In this document: positions 1 to 5,406 of the stretch, one piece after another
How the letters are laid out: the number at the start of each line of letters is the position of its first letter
Numbering within the stretch: the first letter of the stretch is position 1
NCBI GenBank assembly: GCA_020433785.1
Contig: JAGRCC010000326.1
Coordinates: 1 to 5,609 of the forward strand
Length of the DNA: 5,609 nucleotides
From: Anaerolineae bacterium
GTDB lineage: Bacteria > Chloroflexota > Anaerolineae > 4572-78 > J111
Reading direction: 5' to 3'
Notes under the pieces: generated by a model
The model's input: the letters and a program-made list of their open reading frames with translations, nothing else
Databases searched by the model: none
Told to the model about the DNA's origin: nothing
Position numbers and translations under genes: made by a program

Positions 1-12
1 CCCGAAGAAAAT

Positions 13-2769
13 ATGAATCTGGAACGGCTGAAGAGTTTGTATGAACTCATCGGCCGGATGAATTCGGTTTATGATTTGCAGCAGTTGTTGGATTTTATCA
101 TCGACCGGGCTTTGAACCTAACTGGCGGCCACAGTGGCGTTCTCCTGCTCAACAATAACCAGACAACCGCTCCGTTGGATGTGGCCGTTGTTCGCGGGCA
201 AAAAGTGGCCAAGCCCGATGTGGATCGTATTCTCAAATTTGTGAGTACCACGGTCATTCAGGATGTGCTGAATCGGGCCGAACCCCGGTTGGTGATGGAT
301 CTGCCCACCGACCAACGTTACGAAGGTATTACCAGCCACGAGACCATGCACTTCAAAGGTATCCGCTCCGTGTTAGCTGTCCCGCTCAAAGCCGGCGATC
401 ATTTAGTCGGCCTGATCTACATCGACCATCCTAAAAAAGGCATTTTCGGCCAGAGCGATCTCGATTTTATCAGCGCCTTTGCCAACCAGGCCGCTCTGGG
501 CATTAACCGGGCCAGAGAGCACCAACATCAAATCGAACGCCTCACCCTTCTGAACGAGTTAAGCCGCAGTGTGGTCCAGGCGCTCGATTTGGATGAGGTC
601 TTGACCCGGATTGTGGCCGAGGTGACCCGCATGCTCGATGTTGAGGCTAGCTCGGTGCTGCTGCTGGATGACGATACCGACCAACTCACCTTTGCCACGT
701 CAGTGTCTAATGGGGCCAGGCTGAATATTTCGACCCGGCTCAGCCAGGGTCAAGGCGTGGCCGGGTGGGTGATGCGGCATGGCGAACCCTGCTGCATCAA
801 TGATGTTAGCCAGGACGGCCGCTGGTTTGGCGAAGTGGAAACCGGTTTTGTGACCCATTCTTTGTTATGCGTGCCGCTGCAATTGGAGGATCGGGTGGTG
901 GGTGTACTGCAAGCCCTCAACAAACGCCGTTCACGCGGGTTTGATCAAGCTGACGTGACCTTGTTAGCGGCTTTTGCGGCTTCGGCCACCATCGCCATCG
1001 AGAATGCCCAGCTTTTTCAGGAAGCCAGTCAGGCCCGTCAGCTTCGCGCTCTCAACGAAGTCGCTATTTCGCTGAGCAGCACGTTTGATTTGAACCGGAT
1101 CATCGATGAAGGGTTAAAGCAGTCGCTCGATGTGCTTAAGGCCGAGGCCGGCGTTATCTGCGTCACCAATCACCACGCTCAGACCGATATTTTTGCGGTG
1201 CAGTTGGGTCGCCCCATTTCCGAAACGCAACCTGACATCGAACGGCAGCTCCAGGCGTTAAGTTCCCTCACTTCGTGGCTGCTCGACCAAAACCTCAACG
1301 AATTTTTAGCCGATGATGTATTTATTGTCGATGGCCAAACCCCGATGCCGGTCGCTTTGAGAAGCGAATTAGCCGCCGGTATTCAATCGCTGGCGATGGC
1401 GCCAATCAAGATTAATGGCACGGTCAATGGGGCGCTGGCGGTGATCAGCACCACCCGGCACCACTACGGCGTCGAACAGATCAGCCTGTTGAGCAGCATC
1501 ACCCGGATGGTAAGTCTGGCCGCGCAAAATGCCATTCAATACATCCAGATGCAAGCCCAAACCCGACACCTGACCTACCTGAATGAGATCGGCAGCGCCT
1601 TAACCCGCAGCTTGAATTTGGATCACGTTTTTGAGGTGATCATCGAAGGGGTTAACACCTTGCTGCAAACCGAGTTGACCTCGGTATTTCTGATCGACGC
1701 TGAAACCAACGAATTGGTGCTGCGTTACAGCACCCGCAACGACACCGAGATCCGCCTGGCGGCGCCGTGGCAGGGCATTGCCGGCTGGGTGGCCACCCAC
1801 GATCAGCCAGCGCTGGTCAACAACACCCACAGCGATCCGCGCCACCTGCGTAAAATTGCGATTGAAACCGGGTATGAAGCCCACTCGATATTATGTGTCC
1901 CGCTCAAAGTTGAGGGACAGGTTATTGGGGTGGTGGAAGTGTTGAATAAGATCGATGGGCAGCAGTTTACGGATTTGCATCAAGCCCTGTTGGTCGAGTT
2001 GACTAAATGGGCAGCGATTGCGCTGCACAATGCCCGCCTGTTTGATGAACGGGTCCGGGCTTATCAAGACCTCGATGCCGAGCAGCAGCGTCGCATTGCC
2101 GCTGAAACGCGGGGGGCGGTGGCTGCCATTATTTTGGATATGGCTCACACTATGAACAACGTTGTGGGCGCGGTCCGGGTTTGGGCGGCCACCCTGGAAC
2201 ATGCTTCCCAGCGCAGCCCTCAATCGCCGCTGATCCAATTTGAAAAAACCATTCGTCAGATTCGGCAGAATGCGGAAGAAGCCATCAAGCTGATGAGCAC
2301 CATGACCGGCCCCTTGCAGCATGCCGAGCTAACCGCAGTTGATATTGAACAGTGCCTGGCCGCTGCCGTGCAGAGCTGCTGGTGGCCGGAAAATGTCGAG
2401 CTGGTCAGATACTTTGCCCCGGATATCCCCCCGGTGCGGGCCAACGCCGAACGATTGGAAGCCGTGTTTCACAATTTGCTATCGAATGCTATCCAAGCCC
2501 TGGCCGACCGAGGTGGGCAGATTCAGATTATCACGTCGCTAACGGACGACAATCGAGTCCGAATTGATGTGGTCGATAATGGGCCGGGGATCGCCCCGGA
2601 TTTACAAGGCCAAATCTTTGCGCCGGGCGTTTCCGGGAAAGATGGCGGTTTAGGCATTGGCTTGTGGTTAGTCGAAACATTTGTGCATCAGTTTGATGGA
2701 CAGGTTGAAAGTTTTTCTTCTGAGAATGGCGCTACCTTTACCATCATCTTACTGCCCGCCCCCGATTAA
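13..2769 (+). CDS. Soluble multi-GAF sensor histidine kinase
   Basis: This is a sensor histidine kinase of 918 residues with no membrane segment or signal peptide, so it should sense signals in the cytoplasm. Four GAF units lie at about residues 5-165, 176-335, 344-510 and 519-675. Each opens with a related helical linker of the form RLxxLNELxxxxxxxLDLDxVL. GAF2 and GAF4 are the best preserved (GxGVAGWV or QGIAGWV, then TG, HSLLCVPL or HSILCVPL, then NK); GAF3 is the most divergent. A coiled linker (about 676-700) leads to an H-box with putative phospho-acceptor His712 (DMAHTMNN). The ATPase domain has an N-box (NLLSNAIQAL, 821-830), G1 (DNGPGI, 855-860), an F-box near Phe869 and G2 (GLGIGLW, 879-885). 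The residue after His712 is Thr, where most HisKA proteins have Glu or Asp. The probable partner is the regulator 78 bases downstream. The ATG has only a weak GAAGAAA upstream, and the frame stays open to the window edge, so the true start could lie further upstream. Function is firm as a class; the ligand is unknown. Confidence 0.93.
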   Translation: MNLERLKSLYELIGRMNSVYDLQQLLDFIIDRALNLTGGHSGVLLLNNNQTTAPLDVAVVRGQKVAKPDVDRILKFVSTTVIQDVLNRAEPRLVMDLPTDQRYEGITSHETMHFKGIRSVLAVPLKAGDHLVGLIYIDHPKKGIFGQSDLDFISAFANQAALGINRAREHQHQIERLTLLNELSRSVVQALDLDEVLTRIVAEVTRMLDVEASSVLLLDDDTDQLTFATSVSNGARLNISTRLSQGQGVAGWVMRHGEPCCINDVSQDGRWFGEVETGFVTHSLLCVPLQLEDRVVGVLQALNKRRSRGFDQADVTLLAAFAASATIAIENAQLFQEASQARQLRALNEVAISLSSTFDLNRIIDEGLKQSLDVLKAEAGVICVTNHHAQTDIFAVQLGRPISETQPDIERQLQALSSLTSWLLDQNLNEFLADDVFIVDGQTPMPVALRSELAAGIQSLAMAPIKINGTVNGALAVISTTRHHYGVEQISLLSSITRMVSLAAQNAIQYIQMQAQTRHLTYLNEIGSALTRSLNLDHVFEVIIEGVNTLLQTELTSVFLIDAETNELVLRYSTRNDTEIRLAAPWQGIAGWVATHDQPALVNNTHSDPRHLRKIAIETGYEAHSILCVPLKVEGQVIGVVEVLNKIDGQQFTDLHQALLVELTKWAAIALHNARLFDERVRAYQDLDAEQQRRIAAETRGAVAAIILDMAHTMNNVVGAVRVWAATLEHASQRSPQSPLIQFEKTIRQIRQNAEEAIKLMSTMTGPLQHAELTAVDIEQCLAAAVQSCWWPENVELVRYFAPDIPPVRANAERLEAVFHNLLSNAIQALADRGGQIQIITSLTDDNRVRIDVVDNGPGIAPDLQGQIFAPGVSGKDGGLGIGLWLVETFVHQFDGQVESFSSENGATFTIILLPAPD

Positions 2770-2776
2770 CCGTAGA

Positions 2777-2805
2777 GCGCCGCAGCCTGAGTAGGCCAAG
2801 GGCGC
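2777..2805 (+). other. Interrupted hairpin between kinase and regulator genes
   Basis: GCGCC at 2777-2781 pairs with GGCGC at 2801-2805. Inside it, GCCT at 2785-2788 pairs with AGGC at 2793-2796 around a GAGT loop. The two stems are separated by a 3x4 internal loop. No T-run follows, so this does not look like an intrinsic terminator and does not argue against co-transcription of the two genes. It could be a processing or attenuation structure, or chance. No clear promoter was seen in the 2770-2847 gap. Confidence 0.25.
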
Positions 2806-2834
2806 AATCAATGAGTAAGGCTGATCGCTGTTTT

Positions 2835-2838
2835 GGAG
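2835..2838 (+). promoter_or_regulatory. Ribosome binding site that decides the regulator start
   Basis: GGAG lies 9 bases before the ATG at 2848. A longer reading from TTG at 2833 would add five residues (MENLS), but that TTG overlaps the GGAG itself and has no site of its own upstream. The ATG also places the first receiver strand (KHVLVVED) at the usual distance from the N-terminus. The ATG at 2848 is therefore the better start. Confidence 0.65.
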
Positions 2839-2847
2839 AATTTATCA

Positions 2848-4524
2848 ATGGCTCAACCATCCAAACATGTACTTGTAGTAGAAGATCGCCATGATTGGCA
2901 GGATATTTTGTGTACGACCTTAAATGATCACGGTTACACAGCCCATCCCACCACGTCCTATCAAGACGCGCTTGCCGCTCTAACCACTCATCATTTTAGC
3001 CTGGCTATCATCGATCCGGTGTTAGATATGGCCAATCGTTTTAACCGCGATGGGTTGAGCATTGTCCAGAAAATTCGGGAAACTCACCCGAAAATTCCCA
3101 TTATTGTCCTAACCGGTTCCCTTACTCACGATATGGAAGTTAGCTTGCGCCATCTTGATCCCGATGCCCCGGTGATGTTCAAGGAGAGATGGGACCCCAC
3201 CCATTTCAACACGCTGGTCGATCAACTGATTGGCGGGCCTCTCCCGGAAACAGCAACGGGTGAAAAAATCGCCATCAAGCCTAAATTGCCCGATGGCGGG
3301 TTGACTCCACCGCCGCCCGAAGCGGCAACCGGCCGGCCCAGAGTGCTGCTAGTTGAAAATCGAAAGGATTGGCAGGAGATCGTAACTACCATTTTGGCCG
3401 CTCAAAACTGCTTCTGGCGGGTGGCCGAAACCGCGCCCGATGCCCTGACCCATCTCAATGAAGAGGGTTTCCACCTGGTGATTCTGGATCTGAAACTTCA
3501 GGCCACAGATTTGCCGCTGCGCTCTAACGAAGGCTGGTTGCTGCTTGACTATCTGGTGGAAAACCACCCCAAAACCAAAGTCGTCGTCCTCAGCGGTCGG
3601 GCCGGACCGAGTGACGTGGCCGATTTGCTAACCAAATATCCGGTCATCGGTTTTATCGAAAAACAGTATTTCACCCCGCAAGCCATCGAAACCGCCATTG
3701 CTCAGGCGGTTAAACTGCCGGCCTTGCGCCTTCAAACTTTGGGGCAATTTCAAATCTGGCGAGATGGCCATGCTATCGGCATTTGGCAAAATTCAAAAGC
3801 CGAAGATGCGGTCAAATTGCTCCTGGCGCGGCGAGCCAGAGGCGGCCGCTCAATTACCGTCGATGCCCTGACGGCGCATCTATGGCCGCACGACGACAGC
3901 GATCACGACGGCAAAAAACTACTGCCGCTTATCAACAGTATCCGCTTGACCTTGGAGCCGGATATCGAAGCTCGCCACTCCAACTTTATTTTCCGCGAGG
4001 CCAATGGCTACTATTTTGATTTGGGCGATTCGGTCACCTGGGATCTGCTCGACTTTCGTCGAAAACTCGAGCAGGGCCGGCAACTGCTCCAACAGCAGCA
4101 GTGGTTGGCGGCAATTGAGCCGTTGGAGGCTGGCCGCACGCTGTACAAAGGCGATTTTCTGGCCGATGATCGCAATATCGAATGGGTCATTGACACCCGC
4201 CGTGAAATTGTGAGCGAGTTTTGCACCCTGCTCACCTACCTGGCCGATGCTTACGCGGCTACAGGCAATTATCCACCAGCCATCGAAGTCTGCCTGGAAG
4301 CCCTGGCCAAAGACCCCCTTTTGGAAGAGGTTTATCGCCGGCTGATGTATTTCCACACATGCAGTGGTCAAAAGGATCAGGCTCTCAAAACCTACCGCGA
4401 CTGCCTTAAAGTATTTGAAGAACTTTTCGGCGAAAGCCCCACCTCTGCCACCCGGCAGCTTTACCAGACCATCACTAACGACGAGCCGTTAGACTGCCCT
4501 CCCATACCGCAAATTACAAATTAA
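2848..4524 (+). CDS. Dual-receiver response regulator with SARP/BTAD output
   Basis: This is a 558-residue transcriptional response regulator, probably phosphorylated by the multi-GAF kinase encoded upstream. Receiver 1 (about 6-128) has the acidic pair Glu12-Asp13, acceptor Asp56 (AIIDPVLD), Thr89 (IVLTGS) and Lys112 (VMFKE), so it looks functional. A proline-rich linker (about 131-163, PPPP at 154-157) leads to receiver 2 (about 164-289). Receiver 2 keeps Asp214 (VILDLKL), Ser249 (VVLSGR) and Lys272 (FIEKQ) but has Glu170-Asn171 in place of the acidic pair. Residues about 293-395 resemble the winged helix of SARP-type activators (LQTLGQFQIWRDG, ALTAHLWP, GYYFDL). Residues about 398-545 match a bacterial transcriptional activation domain, with TPR-like helices (KGDFL, YLADAYAATGNYPPAIEVC, ALAKDPLLEEVYRRLM, GQKDQALKTYRDC). 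The wHTH-BTAD pair is the output module of SARP activators; two receivers in front of it is less usual. The last codons and the stop are part of a heptamer repeat. Target promoters are unknown. Confidence 0.92.
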   Translation: MAQPSKHVLVVEDRHDWQDILCTTLNDHGYTAHPTTSYQDALAALTTHHFSLAIIDPVLDMANRFNRDGLSIVQKIRETHPKIPIIVLTGSLTHDMEVSLRHLDPDAPVMFKERWDPTHFNTLVDQLIGGPLPETATGEKIAIKPKLPDGGLTPPPPEAATGRPRVLLVENRKDWQEIVTTILAAQNCFWRVAETAPDALTHLNEEGFHLVILDLKLQATDLPLRSNEGWLLLDYLVENHPKTKVVVLSGRAGPSDVADLLTKYPVIGFIEKQYFTPQAIETAIAQAVKLPALRLQTLGQFQIWRDGHAIGIWQNSKAEDAVKLLLARRARGGRSITVDALTAHLWPHDDSDHDGKKLLPLINSIRLTLEPDIEARHSNFIFREANGYYFDLGDSVTWDLLDFRRKLEQGRQLLQQQQWLAAIEPLEAGRTLYKGDFLADDRNIEWVIDTRREIVSEFCTLLTYLADAYAATGNYPPAIEVCLEALAKDPLLEEVYRRLMYFHTCSGQKDQALKTYRDCLKVFEELFGESPTSATRQLYQTITNDEPLDCPPIPQITN

Positions 4525-4588
4525 AAATTAGAAATCAGAAAACCGCCTTACATTGATAATGATGTTCTAATTTCTTATTTCTAATTTT
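4511..4588. repeat. Inverted heptamer array forming an AT-rich stem-loop
   Basis: Four tandem heptamers run without a gap from 4511 to 4538: AAATTAC, AAATTAA, AAATTAG, AAATCAG. Three reverse-complement heptamers run from 4567 to 4587: CTAATTT, CTTATTT, CTAATTT. The arms 4524-4541 and 4571-4588 pair at 17 of 18 positions around a 29-base loop. That loop contains a small dyad of its own (CATT GAT AATG, 4551-4561). The left array begins inside the regulator gene and supplies its last four codons and stop. The stretch is much more AT-rich than the flanking genes. It could be a degenerate transcription-ending stem, a protein-binding repeat or a dispersed repeat element; the sequence alone does not decide. 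Confidence 0.8.
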
Positions 4589-4603
4589 GCTGCCGGCGCG
4601 AGC

Positions 4604-4618
4604 GGGGTAAAGTACCCT
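4604..4618 (+). promoter_or_regulatory. Hairpin covering the likely ribosome binding site of the ABC gene
   Basis: GGGTA at 4605-4609 pairs perfectly with TACCC at 4613-4617 around an AAG loop, and G4604 and T4618 can add a wobble pair. The hairpin ends one base before the ATG at 4620, and its GGGG (4604-4607) is the only purine-rich candidate for a ribosome binding site. If formed in the mRNA it would mask that site and lower translation. The stem is short, so the effect is uncertain. Confidence 0.3.
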
Positions 4619-4619
4619 T

Positions 4620-5321
4620 ATGACAAATACTATTATTCACGTTGACAACATTCACAAAAGCTATTTGATGGGCAAAGAGGCTGTGCCGGCCCTACGCGGC
4701 GTATCCATCGACGTGCAGCGCGGCGAAATGCTGTGCCTGATGGGACCCAGCGGCTCCGGCAAAACCACGCTGCTCAACCTGCTGGGCGGCCTCGATGAAC
4801 CGAGCCGGGGCCACATTGCCATCGACGGGGCCGATGTGGTCTCGATGAAGGAGGAGCAGCTGGCCCGGCTGCGGCTGCAAAAGTTGGGCTTTGTCTTTCA
4901 AACGTTCAATCTGCTCAGCAACTTCACCGCGCTGGAAAATATCGAAGCGCCGATGGTTTTGGCTGGCAAACTGCGCCGGCGCGCGCGTCGAGAGCGGGCG
5001 GAATACCTGCTGGAACAGGTAGGACTCGGTGACCGCATGGATCACTACCCCAGCGAACTTTCCGGTGGCCAGCAGCAGCGGGTGGCCATCGCCCGCGCGC
5101 TGGCCAATGACCCGCCCATCCTGATCGGCGATGAGATGACCGGCGATCTCGACTCGAAAACCGGGTTTGAGGTTATGCATCTGGTACGCAGCCTAAACCA
5201 AGAACAGGGCAAGACCGTCATCTATGTGACCCACGATCCACGCATGGCCGATTTTGCCGATCGGGTCATTCATATGACCGATGGCATCATTGGCCGGGAA
5301 GAGTTGAAGAACGGCAGCTAA
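4620..5321 (+). CDS. ABC transporter ATP-binding protein, LolD/MacB type
   Basis: This is a full-length 233-residue ATPase subunit, the usual size for the family that pairs with FtsX-like permeases (LolD, MacB and antibiotic-peptide exporters). Visible motifs are Walker A GPSGSGKTT (42-50), the Q-loop at Gln94 (FVFQTFNLL), the signature LSGGQQQR (147-154), Walker B ILIGDE (167-172, catalytic Glu172), the D-loop GDLDS (175-179) and the H-loop at His205 (YVTHD). The stretch between Q-loop and signature (TALENIEAPMVLAGK, then an Arg-rich helix and LLEQVGLGDR) is typical of this branch. The residue after Asp-Glu is Met173, where most relatives have Pro in DEPTG. All catalytic residues are present, so it should hydrolyse ATP at the inner face of the membrane. 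No permease gene lies next to it here: the upstream neighbour is a regulator and the downstream one is AbrB-like. The cargo cannot be inferred. The ATG start fits the family N-terminus, though its ribosome binding site is weak. Confidence 0.95.
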   Translation: MTNTIIHVDNIHKSYLMGKEAVPALRGVSIDVQRGEMLCLMGPSGSGKTTLLNLLGGLDEPSRGHIAIDGADVVSMKEEQLARLRLQKLGFVFQTFNLLSNFTALENIEAPMVLAGKLRRRARRERAEYLLEQVGLGDRMDHYPSELSGGQQQRVAIARALANDPPILIGDEMTGDLDSKTGFEVMHLVRSLNQEQGKTVIYVTHDPRMADFADRVIHMTDGIIGREELKNGS

Positions 5322-5340
5322 TTTTGCCTCTTGTTTTTTT
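5313..5340 (+). terminator. Weak terminator-like element after the ABC gene
   Basis: GGCA at 5313-5316, just before the stop codon, pairs with TGCC at 5325-5328 over an 8-base loop. A T-rich tract follows, with seven T at 5334-5340. The four-pair stem is too short for a strong intrinsic terminator, and the T tract also overlaps the -35 region of the next gene. Confidence 0.22.
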
Positions 5341-5358
5341 CGGTAAGTGTGTTACAAT
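5331..5358 (+). promoter_or_regulatory. Extended -10 promoter for the AbrB-like gene
   Basis: TACAAT at 5353-5358 matches five of six bases of the sigma-70 -10 consensus. It is preceded by TGT (5350-5352), which gives the extended -10 form TGNTACAAT. A poor -35 candidate, TTGTTT, lies at 5331-5336 with a 16-base spacer; an extended -10 can compensate for that. Transcription would start near 5365, leaving a leader of about 40 bases. The AbrB-like gene thus appears to have its own promoter. Confidence 0.6.
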
Positions 5359-5366
5359 GGAGCTAT

Positions 5367-5396
5367 TCAGAAAATCAGAAATAGCAGAAATTCTGA
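5367..5396. promoter_or_regulatory. Clustered CAGAAA repeats with inverted partner, possible operator
   Basis: CAGAAA occurs at 5368-5373, 5376-5381 and 5385-5390, and the inverted TTCTG(A) follows at 5391-5396. CAGAA-A-TTCTG (5385-5395) is a perfect dyad. TCAGAA at 5375-5380 also pairs with TTCTGA at 5391-5396. The cluster lies just after the predicted transcription start and before the ribosome binding site. A repressor bound there would block its own gene, as is common for MazE/AbrB-type antitoxins. The binding role is inferred. Confidence 0.35.
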
Positions 5397-5397
5397 C

Positions 5398-5401
5398 GGA
5401 G
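5398..5401 (+). promoter_or_regulatory. Ribosome binding site of the AbrB-like gene
   Basis: GGAG sits 5 bases before the ATG at 5407 and supports that start. The resulting N-terminus (MSATIQVRQRG) matches the usual beginning of the AbrB/MazE fold. Confidence 0.6.
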
Positions 5402-5406
5402 TTTAT

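Noticed and set aside
646..890. Phytochrome-like chromophore binding by GAF2 because of its cysteines
   Set aside because: The cysteines at 260, 261 and 286 are not in a phytochrome or cyanobacteriochrome motif, and C286 lies in the common LLCVPL strand of ordinary GAF domains.
1891..2322. Minus-strand frame of 143 codons opposite GAF4 and the H-box region
   Set aside because: It is a shadow of the kinase gene, with low-complexity composition and no motif.
2811..2894. Small frame of 27 codons starting at ATG 2811 between the kinase and the regulator
   Set aside because: It overlaps the regulator start in another frame, has no good ribosome binding site and shows no recognisable pattern.
3919..4371. 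Minus-strand frame of 150 codons opposite the BTAD region
   Set aside because: It lies entirely within the regulator gene, shows no domain and has no promoter or ribosome binding site that I could find.
4555..4560. GATAAT as a -10 box for a promoter of the ABC gene
   Set aside because: It matches five of six consensus bases, but there is no -35 box at a suitable distance and no extended TG. Chance matches are expected in AT-rich sequence, and it lies in the loop of the inverted repeat.
4511..4588. CRISPR array
   Set aside because: The units are only seven bases and contiguous, with no spacers and no cas genes nearby.
4692..5180. Long minus-strand frame opposite the ABC gene
   Set aside because: The + strand encodes a complete ABC ATPase with all its motifs. 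The opposite frame has no recognisable domain and reflects the codon pattern of the real gene.
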